The notes: a model not told the origin generated them from the letters alone. A stretch of DNA of 9,599 nt from Candidatus Mnemosynella bozhongmuii (GCA_014361165.1 JACIWD010000010.1:1-9599); one strand, 5' to 3'. Shown: positions 1-5,071, counted from the stretch's first letter. Made by a program: numbers and translations.

Positions 1-289
1 CTGAGAGAAGAAAATCCGAAATCTGATCCTCCTCTCTCCGAAATCTTTTCATCGTTGCATCAACAAGAGATATCTCCTTTGATGCATCAAGAACCTTAAT
101 TCTCTGAATCTCCTCTCCGAGATGAGGATAGATTTCAAGAATCTCCTCGGGAGAGACTCTCGTCGAGATGTAAAAGAAATCTCCTTCATGAGATGAGATT
201 AAGGAGAGCGCCATCAGAGTCTTTCCAGAACCGGGAGAACCTCTTATGAGAAGGGAGGAACCTTTTCTTCTCATGAAGCTCTCAATCAT
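1..289 (-). CDS. RAD55/KaiC-like RecA-superfamily ATPase (5' part only, cut by window edge)
   Basis: The window holds the first 96 codons; the rest lies beyond position 1. The protein opens with MIESFMRRKGSSLLIRGSPG, giving a Walker A loop GSPGSGKT at residues 17-24. It is followed by a beta-strand phrase (DFFYISTRVSPEE) that matches the KaiC/RAD55/GvpD pattern, where the strand after Walker A ends in a Ser/Glu-rich turn. These archaeal RecA-fold ATPases are usually annotated as signal-transduction or gas-vesicle (GvpD)-like ATPases, and the exact role is unknown. The ATG at 289 is the first usable start: an in-frame TGA lies three codons upstream and the ATG at 294 is followed directly by a stop. 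A purine-rich GTGAGATGAG precedes it. An AT-rich TATA region at about 321-338 would serve it. The family call is strong; which subfamily is uncertain without the C-terminal part. Confidence 0.8.
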   Translation of the reverse strand, partial: MIESFMRRKGSSLLIRGSPGSGKTLMALSLISSHEGDFFYISTRVSPEEILEIYPHLGEEIQRIKVLDASKEISLVDATMKRFRREEDQISDFLLS

Positions 290-320
290 CTCATCTCACT
301 TGATAAATCATTTTTGTTGT

Positions 321-338
321 TATTATATTTATATTTTT
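321..338 (-). promoter_or_regulatory. Candidate TATA promoter of the RAD55/KaiC-like ATPase
   Basis: On the minus strand this reads AAAAATATAAATATAATA, the most AT-rich stretch in the 88-nt gap between tRNA-Ala and the ATPase start. Its centre is about 40 nt upstream of the ATG at 289, which would leave a short leader carrying the weak ribosome site. This is a motif match only; the exact TATA position within the run cannot be chosen. Confidence 0.5.
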
Positions 339-346
339 AATTCCTT

Positions 347-367
347 TTAAAAACGAAAAGAAATAAG
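347..367 (-). terminator. T-rich terminator after tRNA-Ala
   Basis: Starting 11 nt past the tRNA-Ala 3' end, the minus strand runs CTTATTTCTTTTCGTTTTTA. Archaeal transcription commonly ends at such T-tracts without a hairpin. It separates tRNA-Ala from the promoter of the next gene. The call rests on base composition only. Confidence 0.5.
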
Positions 368-377
368 TTGAGATCGA

Positions 378-449
378 TGGACTCGCCGGGATTTGAACCC
401 GGGGCCTCCGGCTTGCGAAGCCGGCGCTCTTCCACTGAGCTACGAGCCC
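378..449 (-). tRNA. tRNA-Ala (anticodon CGC)
   Basis: The 72 nt fold into a full cloverleaf: acceptor GGGCTCG/CGAGTCC, D arm GCTC/GAGC, anticodon stem CCGGC/GCCGG with loop TTCGCAA, a 5-nt variable loop, and T arm CCGGG-TTCAAAT-CCCGG. Anticodon CGC reads the Ala codon GCG, and the acceptor carries the G3:U70 wobble pair that defines alanine identity, with A73 as discriminator. CCA is not encoded. The 5' end lies 7 nt after the stop codon of the HesB/IscA-like gene on the same strand. No AT-rich box is seen 20-35 nt upstream, where the sequence is GC-rich coding DNA, so the tRNA may be processed from a longer transcript. The acceptor stem is extended by five flanking base pairs (TCGAT/ATCGA, with A73 inside the extension). 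Confidence 0.96.
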
Positions 450-456
450 ATCGAAT

Positions 457-771
457 CTAACATCCTCCACAGGAACCGCAGAAGTCCGGAGAAGAGGTTT
501 TTATGAGAAATCTCTTCCCGAATTCAGTATCAATCACGGAGATCTCAATATCCTTCAGATAGTCCTCAAGAATCTCCTCGTAAACAACATTTATTCCACC
601 GATCTCAGTTTTTACGTCTCCCTCACGAACCTCATCGTCAAGAGCAAGCCCGAACTGAACTCCGCTGCAGTTCACACCCGAGATGTAGATTCTGAGATAG
701 GAGTTCTCCAGACCTTCCGCTTCCATGACATTCTTTATCTCTTCTATTGCTTCTTCAGAGATGGACACCAT
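457..771 (-). CDS. HesB/IscA-like A-type iron-sulfur protein
   Basis: The protein has 104 aa, the usual size for A-type Fe-S carrier/scaffold proteins, which bind iron or an Fe-S cluster and pass it to apo-enzymes in the cytoplasm. The first family cysteine is C35 in the phrase GVNCSGVQFGLALDD, which corresponds to the IscA C35 region. The C-terminal tail ends FCGSCGGC, giving C98, C101 and C104. Bacterial IscA has a CxC tail, so the CxxCxxC spacing here is a variant; as I recall, archaeal HesB-like proteins often have such tails. The ATG at 771 is supported by GAGGTGA six nt upstream on the minus strand. A TATA element lies at about 805-814. The gene stops 7 nt before tRNA-Ala, and an Lrp-type regulator with a cysteine cluster lies 61 nt upstream. 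The family assignment is firm; whether it acts as carrier, scaffold or iron donor is not visible. Confidence 0.88.
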   Translation of the reverse strand: MVSISEEAIEEIKNVMEAEGLENSYLRIYISGVNCSGVQFGLALDDEVREGDVKTEIGGINVVYEEILEDYLKDIEISVIDTEFGKRFLIKTSSPDFCGSCGGC

Positions 772-804
772 TAAATTTCACCTCTTCATAACTTTCGGAA
801 ACCT

Positions 805-814
805 CATATATAAT
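805..814 (-). promoter_or_regulatory. TATA box of the HesB/IscA-like gene
   Basis: The minus strand reads GATTATATATGAGG here. It lies about 35-40 nt upstream of the ATG at 771, so transcription would begin near 783 and leave a roughly 12-nt leader that still contains the GAGGTGA ribosome site. A perfect 19-bp palindrome (821-839) lies immediately upstream of the box. Confidence 0.6.
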
Positions 815-820
815 CTTCTC

Positions 821-839
821 TTTCTGAGCATCTCAGAAA
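821..839. repeat. 19-bp perfect palindrome, candidate operator
   Basis: TTTCTGAG-CAT-CTCAGAAA: two 8-bp arms match perfectly around a 3-nt centre. It covers the stop codon of the Lrp-type regulator and sits about 7 bp upstream of the TATA box of the HesB/IscA-like gene. That position fits an activator site or a repressor site touching the BRE. It is not followed by a T-tract, so a terminator is less likely. Confidence 0.5.
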
Positions 840-1402
840 ATTTCTCCGAGATAATCACCGGTGATCGGACATCCAAGACATCCTCTTCCGTGATCTCTGC
901 ATTCCTTGCATGTGTAGAGAACCTTCGGATTGCAGGGTGGAAAGTCCTCTCTTTCGCCAACCTTAATCGGAGCTATTATCTGTCCCTCAGATCTTATTAT
1001 TACGTTGAACTCAACATCCTTCACGAAATCGAGCGTTCTTATGTGCCTGTTCACTATTGTTTCCAGAGTTGAGATATCGTCTCCGAAGAAAATCATGGAA
1101 ACATTGTATTTTCCGGAGACAACAAAGCCGAAGAGAAAATAGGGGCACTCTTTAAAGTTCTCGAGAAGAGCATTGGAATCATCTGTCTCTACGTCAACCT
1201 TTGCCATAACGACTCCCATCTTTTTCGGATTCATCCCTGTGAGCTTGTCTATGAATCCGGCTTCCCTCAACTTCTTTATTCTGAGTGCAACTGAAGGTTG
1301 GGAAAGTCCGACCTTTCTGGCGATCTCTTCCTGCGGCATGTCCGGGTCTCTGCTCAGAAGAGAGATTATCTTTTTATCCTTCTCATCAATTCTTCTTCTC
1401 AT
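833..1402 (-). CDS. Lrp/AsnC-type transcriptional regulator with a C-terminal cysteine cluster
   Basis: This 189-aa regulator begins with an AsnC-type helix-turn-helix (IDEKDKKIISLLSRDP, then EEIARKVGLSQPSVALRIKKL, residues 4-50). A RAM-type ligand/oligomerisation domain follows (about 62-145: GVVMAKVDVET, VSGKYNVSMIFFG, IIRSEGQIIAPIK). Lrp proteins are usually about 150 aa. The extra tail, residues 150-189, carries C157, C165, C168, C175 and C178, including a CxxC-x6-CxxC set that could bind zinc or an Fe-S cluster. I chose the ATG at 1402 because GAGG lies a few nt upstream and a TATA element (1426-1436) lies about 28 nt upstream; a longer reading to 1531 would run through that promoter. 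The gene is divergent from the zinc-ribbon/ferredoxin pair and lies 61 nt upstream of the HesB/IscA-like gene, so these are likely targets. Redox or iron sensing is my inference. Confidence 0.88.
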   Translation of the reverse strand: MRRRIDEKDKKIISLLSRDPDMPQEEIARKVGLSQPSVALRIKKLREAGFIDKLTGMNPKKMGVVMAKVDVETDDSNALLENFKECPYFLFGFVVSGKYNVSMIFFGDDISTLETIVNRHIRTLDFVKDVEFNVIIRSEGQIIAPIKVGEREDFPPCNPKVLYTCKECRDHGRGCLGCPITGDYLGEIF

Positions 1403-1425
1403 CCAAATCCTCATTATATCAATTA

Positions 1426-1436
1426 CCATATAAATC
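1426..1436 (-). promoter_or_regulatory. TATA box of the Lrp-type regulator
   Basis: The minus strand reads AGATTTATATGG, centred about 28 nt upstream of the ATG at 1402, the spacing expected for a leaderless or very short-leader transcript. A short inverted repeat, AAGTT-TATCG-AACTT (1439-1453), lies directly upstream and could be an autoregulatory site, though 5-bp arms are weak evidence. Confidence 0.6.
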
Positions 1437-1467
1437 TTAAGTTTATCGAACTTTCGCTCACTTTTAT

Positions 1468-1484
1468 TGAAAAAAGATAAATAG
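1468..1484 (+). promoter_or_regulatory. TATA region of the zinc-ribbon/ferredoxin pair
   Basis: The plus strand reads TGAAAAAAGATAAATAG, AT-rich and centred about 30 nt upstream of the ATG at 1507, which suggests a leaderless or short-leader mRNA. It is flanked by inverted arms CGCTCA (1455-1460) and TGAGCG (1486-1491). Confidence 0.5.
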
Positions 1485-1506
1485 ATGAGCGGGAGAAAGC
1501 AATGAT

Positions 1507-1770
1507 ATGCAGAAGAAATGTCCCGGTTCATTGTCGATTCTCAGACCAAAGCTTGAGATCAGAATCTGTCCGAAATGCGGTAGTGAGGTTGAAATATTTT
1601 CTGATGAGATGAAGGTTGAGTGCGAGAACTGCGGGTTCGTGATTTACAATGATATTCAGCTGTGCGTTCAGTGGTGCCCCTATGCGAGGGAATGCATAGG
1701 GGATGAGACATATGAGAGAATCAGGAGGGAGATCGATGAAGCTGAGAAAAAGAAAGGCGGTAATAGATGA
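1507..1770 (+). CDS. Small zinc-ribbon protein with a CxxxC-x5-C tail
   Basis: The 87-aa protein has a zinc ribbon at residues 21-42 (CPKCG-x14-CENCG) and a second cysteine group, CVQWCPYARECIG, at residues 53-65 (C53, C57, C63). A charged helical tail, ERIRREIDEAEKKKGG, follows. I recall similar small archaeal and clostridial proteins with a WCPYAxxCxG signature, sometimes annotated only as conserved or HD-linked proteins; no function is established from the sequence. The zinc-ribbon half probably binds Zn, and the second group could bind metal or a cluster. The ATG at 1507 has only a loose GGGAG 11 nt upstream, but a TATA region about 30 nt upstream fits a leaderless start. Its last 35 nt overlap the start of the ferredoxin-like gene, so the two are translated from one mRNA and probably work together. 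Confidence 0.75.
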   Translation: MQKKCPGSLSILRPKLEIRICPKCGSEVEIFSDEMKVECENCGFVIYNDIQLCVQWCPYARECIGDETYERIRREIDEAEKKKGGNR

Positions 1771-2302
1771 GGAGCTGTGTGATGGCTGCGGTCTCTGCAT
1801 ACCATCCTGTCATGAGGGAGCGATAGAGATCAGAGATGGGAAGGCCAGAATAATAGAAGAGCTCTGTGACGGAATAGGTGATTGCCTCAAGGAGTGTCCG
1901 AAAGGAGCTATAAAGATCATCGAAGAGGAGGAAGAAGTTGATTTTCAGTGGCCGGTAAAGCTCAGGTTAATCAGAGCGGATTCTCCGCTTCTCAGAACCA
2001 GTAAAATAACCTTCATGGCGGACTGCTCTCCTGTTGCAAATCCTGAACTCGTGAGAGCTTCTTTTGAAGAGGGTGCAGTTCTTTTGCTGTGCCCAAAATT
2101 CGATGACATGGAGGAGCATGAAAGAAAAATAAGGGAGATAGTTGAGAGGAATCAATACGAGGAAATCCGTGCTGTGAGAATGGTCGTTCCATGCTGCAGG
2201 GGAATTTCTCTAATTCTCGAAAAGGTGACTGCTGATAAAGCCTCTGGAAGTTTGAAAGAGCTCATCGTCTTTCCGGATGGGAGAATTCAGGAGAGTCGCT
2301 GA
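1736..2302 (+). CDS. Two-cluster ferredoxin-like Fe-S protein with conserved C-terminal domain
   Basis: Starting at ATG 1736, with AGGAGGG six nt upstream (1723-1729), the product has 188 aa. The first [4Fe-4S] motif is CDGCGLCIPSC (C15, C18, C21, C25). The second is CDGIGDCLKECP (C44, C50, C54), where the usual second cysteine is I47. The family I recall keeps this CDGxGxC form, so cluster II may be [3Fe-4S] or use another ligand. After an acidic linker comes a domain of about 110 residues with three more cysteine phrases: MADCSPV (C97), LLLCPKFDD (C119) and VPCCRG (C153, C154). These recur in anaerobe proteins annotated simply as 4Fe-4S ferredoxin. It probably carries electrons in the cytoplasm; the partner is unknown. 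It overlaps the zinc-ribbon gene by 35 nt and stops one base before the convergent regulator gene ends. Confidence 0.85.
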   Translation: MKLRKRKAVIDEELCDGCGLCIPSCHEGAIEIRDGKARIIEELCDGIGDCLKECPKGAIKIIEEEEEVDFQWPVKLRLIRADSPLLRTSKITFMADCSPVANPELVRASFEEGAVLLLCPKFDDMEEHERKIREIVERNQYEEIRAVRMVVPCCRGISLILEKVTADKASGSLKELIVFPDGRIQESR

Positions 2303-2303
2303 G

Positions 2304-3293
2304 CTATTCGAGAAGAATTTCCCTCATCCTTCTCTCATTCACAGACAGTCCGGTGCTTCTCAGAGCTCTCTCAATCTCCTTTCTGTCAATCCTCCAGTCA
2401 AACTTGAAGTTTCTCATGCTCTCCTCAACAATTCTCTTCGGAATTCCGAGAACTGAACTGAGAAGCATGGAGGCTTCCTGAAATCTCTCCTCAATCTCTT
2501 CGGAGGCCTTTTTATAAATCTTTGCGAATTTTCTGAATATTTCTCTGTTCTCCTCAAGAAACTCGCTCGAAACTCCTGCAGTGCAGCAGATGTAATCTCC
2601 AAATTTCTCGGAAAAATAGACAGTTCTGTATCCTCTCTCCTTCATCATCGACAGATATGGCTCCCATATTGCAATTGCATCCACCTCGCCTCTTTCAAGC
2701 ATCCCGATCATCTCTTCTGCACTTCTCGAGTATTTTATTTCCGCATCCTCCATCCTCTCCATTGTGCTCAGAACCCTCTCCATTGTCGAGAGCTCTGAAC
2801 TTGCAATCCTCCTTATTCTCTCTCCTCTCAGCACAAGCCCTCCTCCGTTAAAACCGCAGGATGCCCATATCAGCATTCTTCTCGTAACAAGCGAGAAGAC
2901 AAGCTGTGTGATCATCGGAGAAAAAACCACATCTATTCTTCCGGAAACAGCTGCCGAAGTTGCATCAAGCGCATTTTCGAAGATCTCAAGATGAGTTTCA
3001 ATTCCCTCATTTTGAATTTCGGAGAGAGCCAGAAGAACATGCGGGTATTCCGAAGCTCTGAGAATTCCAACTCTGAGAGTATTTTCGAGCGGAAAAGGAG
3101 CCATTTTCCTTAACCACACTTTCTTAACCTTTCTCCCGATCTCTCTTCGAACTATTATCTTCAGAACCTCAAGTTCGTTCAGGATCTCCGAGATTGTCGA
3201 AGGTGAGAGTCCGAGAAGCTCTCCGAGCTCACTCTGAAGAATTCCTCTCTCTCCCACTTTTCCGAGAGCCTCAATTATTCTCTCCCTTGTCAT
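2304..3293 (-). CDS. One-component regulator: winged helix fused to an NMT1/SsuA-type ligand-binding domain
   Basis: The 329-aa protein has no signal peptide. Residues 1-60 are a MarR/IclR-like winged helix (IIEALGKVGERGILQSELGE, LGLSPSTISEILNELE, then a basic wing REIGRKVKKVWLR). Residues 72-310 resemble the periplasmic-binding fold of NMT1/SsuA-type proteins: LRVGILRASEYPHVLLAL, SGRIDVVFSPMITQLVF and RGEVDAIAIWEPYLSMM, the last close to the AxxxWEP phrase of nitrate/sulfonate/thiamine-precursor binding proteins. A binding-protein fold kept in the cytoplasm and joined to a DNA-binding domain indicates a small-molecule sensor. It is transcribed divergently from a DUF3311 + SSS symporter pair and shares a 46-bp promoter gap with it, so it probably regulates that transporter in response to its substrate. 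The ATG at 3293 has no clear ribosome site, which suggests leaderless expression. The ligand cannot be read from the sequence. Confidence 0.82.
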   Translation of the reverse strand: MTRERIIEALGKVGERGILQSELGELLGLSPSTISEILNELEVLKIIVRREIGRKVKKVWLRKMAPFPLENTLRVGILRASEYPHVLLALSEIQNEGIETHLEIFENALDATSAAVSGRIDVVFSPMITQLVFSLVTRRMLIWASCGFNGGGLVLRGERIRRIASSELSTMERVLSTMERMEDAEIKYSRSAEEMIGMLERGEVDAIAIWEPYLSMMKERGYRTVYFSEKFGDYICCTAGVSSEFLEENREIFRKFAKIYKKASEEIEERFQEASMLLSSVLGIPKRIVEESMRNFKFDWRIDRKEIERALRSTGLSVNERRMREILLE

Positions 3294-3339
3294 TCATATC
3301 ACGAAACCTTTATATGTATCATCTCCGAACGTATATTCG
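3294..3339. promoter_or_regulatory. Shared divergent promoter of regulator and DUF3311/SSS transporter
   Basis: The whole gap between the two divergent starts is 46 bp. For the plus-strand genes, CCTTTATATG (3307-3316) lies about 27 nt upstream of ATG 3340, a leaderless arrangement. For the minus strand, either the complement of the same box (CATATAAAGG, about 20 nt from ATG 3293) or the ATATAC at about 3331-3336 (about 40 nt away) could serve. The imperfect palindrome CGAACGTATATTCG (3326-3339) touches the plus-strand start and is the best candidate operator. RNA polymerase cannot easily serve both starts at once, so the two promoters probably compete. Confidence 0.55.
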
Positions 3340-3510
3340 ATGAGGTTCGCATGGGTCTTCCCGCTCCTCGTGCTTCTGAACTATGCGGTTCCCTACACTC
3401 TGCTTGCTGGAAAGGCATCTCCAGTTTCAATTCTCTTCTGGAGCATTTTAATAGTTGTTGCAATTGTGATGGCATTCCTCTCATCCATGGGGTGGAAGGA
3501 TGAGGAGTGA
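3340..3510 (+). CDS. DUF3311/YhdT-like small membrane protein paired with the symporter
   Basis: The 56-aa protein begins MRFAWVFPLLVLLNYAVPYT and has two hydrophobic segments (about residues 3-23 and 28-49) joined by GKASP, with the acidic end GWKDEE. This matches the layout of DUF3311 proteins: two membrane spans, about 60-70 aa, encoded directly before SSS-family pantothenate-type symporters. It overlaps the symporter gene by 11 nt (3500-3510), which supports coupled translation and a shared complex. No ribosome site is seen, but a TATA element about 27 nt upstream fits a leaderless mRNA. The role is probably an accessory subunit that stabilises or assists the symporter. The family call rests on size, topology and neighbour, since I cannot run a profile search. 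Confidence 0.72.
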   Translation: MRFAWVFPLLVLLNYAVPYTLLAGKASPVSILFWSILIVVAIVMAFLSSMGWKDEE

Positions 3511-4954
3511 GATAATTCTCTTCGGTCTCCTTCTCTGGTTCGGCTTCGGAGCATCCGTGGCTCTTTTATCAAGGAGACTTGCGAGGAGAAGCTCCTCTGA
3601 TTTCTTCATTGCTCAGAGAAGTGTCAGCGGAGTGATAGCTGCAATGACATACAGTGCAACGACTTACAGCGCGTTCATGATGGTTGGACTCGTTGGATAT
3701 GTTTACGCAACCGGAGTCGGAGCAATAGGCTTCGAGCTGACATATCTTCTCGGAACTGTTATTCTGCTCCTCATCTTTGCTCCGAGATTCTGGATTGCTG
3801 GAAAGCTGAGGGGCTACATATCTCCTGCCGAGCTGCTCTCAGACAGATACGGTTCAAGAGCAGTTGGAGCAGTCTTCGCGGTCATCTCCCTCATCATGCT
3901 CATCCCTTACTCTTCAGTTCAGTTCACCGGAATAGCATATCTCCTTCAAACCGTCAGCGGAGGGGAGATAGATTTCCTCACCTCTCTTGTGATCGCATAT
4001 GTCATAATCCTCATCTTCACCCTCTGGGGACTCAGAAGCGTTGCCTGGACTGATGCTCTCCAGGCCTCAATCATGCTTGCAAGCTCCCTGATGTTCCTCT
4101 TCATCCTCATCTCAAGAGTCGGAGGTCTCTCTGAGATGTTCTCAACTCTTCAAAACACCCATCCCGAGCTTCTTTATGCAAATTCATGGGATTTCATGAA
4201 ATTTCTCGGTCTGACAGTTCCCTGGTTCTTCTTTGCTCTCTCAAATCCTCAGGTGTCACAGCGGCTGTTCATAGCAAGGGATGCGAAGAGCCTGAGAACA
4301 ATGATTCTCGGATTCTCAGCTTTCGGTCTCATTTACACTCTGATCGTCGGTCTCATAGGACTCTCATCAAGAATTCTGCTTCCCTCTGTTCAGTCATCCG
4401 ATCTGGTCATGCCGGCTCTCCTCGCATCAGAGGACTCCATCATCGCTCTCATTGTGCTGCTCGGAATCATCGGAGCAGCAATCTCCACCCTCAACTCCAT
4501 CATTCTAACTCTGAGCTCAATGTTTGTGAGGGACATTTTCGGAGCTCTCGGAGGAATCTCGGAAGAGAGGGAAATTCTAATCGGAAAGCTCCTCATTCCG
4601 GTAATAGCGTTCCTCGCTCTGGTATTCTCGTATTTCCGCTTCGGTCTGATAGTTGAGCTCTCTGTTGCCTCCTCTGCCGGTCTGCTCTCTGCAGTTCCGT
4701 CAGCGCTTGGAGCACTTGTGTGGAGGCGCGGAGGCAGGTGGAGTGCTCTGATAAGCATTCTAAGCGGTTCCTGTGCCGCAGTCCTCCTGTACTCTCTCTC
4801 AATCTTCCCGCTTGGTCTCTATCCCGGAGTCTGGGTTGCACTAATCTCCTTCTCCTCCTATTTCCTCCTTTCACTCTTCGAGAGAGCTCCTTCAGAGCTC
4901 TCGGGCTTTCTGGATGAGATGAAGGCGGAGCTCAGGAAAAGGGGCATGGACTGA
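3500..4954 (+). CDS. Sodium/solute symporter (SSS/SLC5 family)
   Basis: This 484-aa polytopic inner-membrane protein imports a small solute with Na+. Family landmarks appear in order: YSATTYSAFMMVGLVGYVY at residues 51-69 (TM2 substrate/Na region), APRFWIAGKLRGYISPAELL at about 94-113, GLRSVAWTDALQ at 177-188 (the wTDxxQ signature), NPQVSQRLFIARD at 249-261 (the P-Q-R-xxA signature), and GAAISTLNS at 325-333, where the Ser-Thr pair corresponds to the TM8 Na2 site of PutP. About 13 hydrophobic spans can be counted, and the length is normal. The DUF3311 partner upstream points toward the pantothenate-permease (PanF)-type branch, but the substrate is not proven. A divergent NMT1-domain regulator probably controls it. 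The start at 3500 follows GGGTGGAAGG and overlaps the partner gene. Confidence 0.92.
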   Translation: MRSEIILFGLLLWFGFGASVALLSRRLARRSSSDFFIAQRSVSGVIAAMTYSATTYSAFMMVGLVGYVYATGVGAIGFELTYLLGTVILLLIFAPRFWIAGKLRGYISPAELLSDRYGSRAVGAVFAVISLIMLIPYSSVQFTGIAYLLQTVSGGEIDFLTSLVIAYVIILIFTLWGLRSVAWTDALQASIMLASSLMFLFILISRVGGLSEMFSTLQNTHPELLYANSWDFMKFLGLTVPWFFFALSNPQVSQRLFIARDAKSLRTMILGFSAFGLIYTLIVGLIGLSSRILLPSVQSSDLVMPALLASEDSIIALIVLLGIIGAAISTLNSIILTLSSMFVRDIFGALGGISEEREILIGKLLIPVIAFLALVFSYFRFGLIVELSVASSAGLLSAVPSALGALVWRRGGRWSALISILSGSCAAVLLYSLSIFPLGLYPGVWVALISFSSYFLLSLFERAPSELSGFLDEMKAELRKRGMD

Positions 4955-4960
4955 GAACGA

Positions 4961-4974
4961 AAAAATTTTAAATG
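4961..4974 (+). promoter_or_regulatory. Promoter of tRNA-Asp
   Basis: AAAAATTTTAAATG ends 24 nt upstream of the first base of tRNA-Asp, at the standard archaeal BRE/TATA spacing. It lies just after the symporter stop codon, so the tRNA can be expressed independently of the transporter. Confidence 0.65.
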
Positions 4975-4998
4975 ACTTCATGAGAAATGAGAGTGACA

Positions 4999-5071
4999 GC
5001 CCGGATGGTGTAGCGGCCTATCATGGGGGCCTGTCGAGCCCTCGACTCGGGTTCAAATCCCGATCCGGGCG
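4999..5071 (+). tRNA. tRNA-Asp (anticodon GTC)
   Basis: The 73 nt fold with acceptor GCCCGGA/TCCGGGC and discriminator G73, an archaeal tRNA-Asp type D arm (GTGT...TCAT, with mismatch/wobble pairs), anticodon stem GGGGC/GCCCT with loop CTGTCGA, and T arm TCGGG-TTCAAAT-CCCGA. Anticodon GTC and G73 both fit aspartate identity. CCA is not encoded and no intron is present. Confidence 0.95.

Noticed and set aside
725..1072. Plus-strand open frame opposite the Lrp-type and HesB/IscA-like genes
   Set aside because: It is antisense to well-supported genes, has no ribosome site and has no recognisable domain.
1403..1531. Longer N-terminus for the Lrp-type regulator (43 extra residues starting at 1531)
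   Set aside because: The extension runs through the TATA element at 1426-1436, has no family similarity, and overlaps the divergent promoter and start at 1507; ATG 1402 has a GAGG site.
1703..1735. Earlier start for the ferredoxin-like gene
   Set aside because: The 11 extra residues lack similarity, while ATG 1736 has an excellent AGGAGGG site at the right distance.
2753..2793. Duplicated CTCTCCATTGT in the regulator gene (ELSTMER-VLSTMER in protein)
   Set aside because: The 21-bp unit is imperfect and confined to a helical linker; it looks like a small local duplication or chance, not a functional repeat.
4186..4656. Long alternative frame inside the symporter gene
   Set aside because: The composition (Ser/His/Arg-rich, no domain) is typical of a shadow frame; the symporter frame carries all family motifs.
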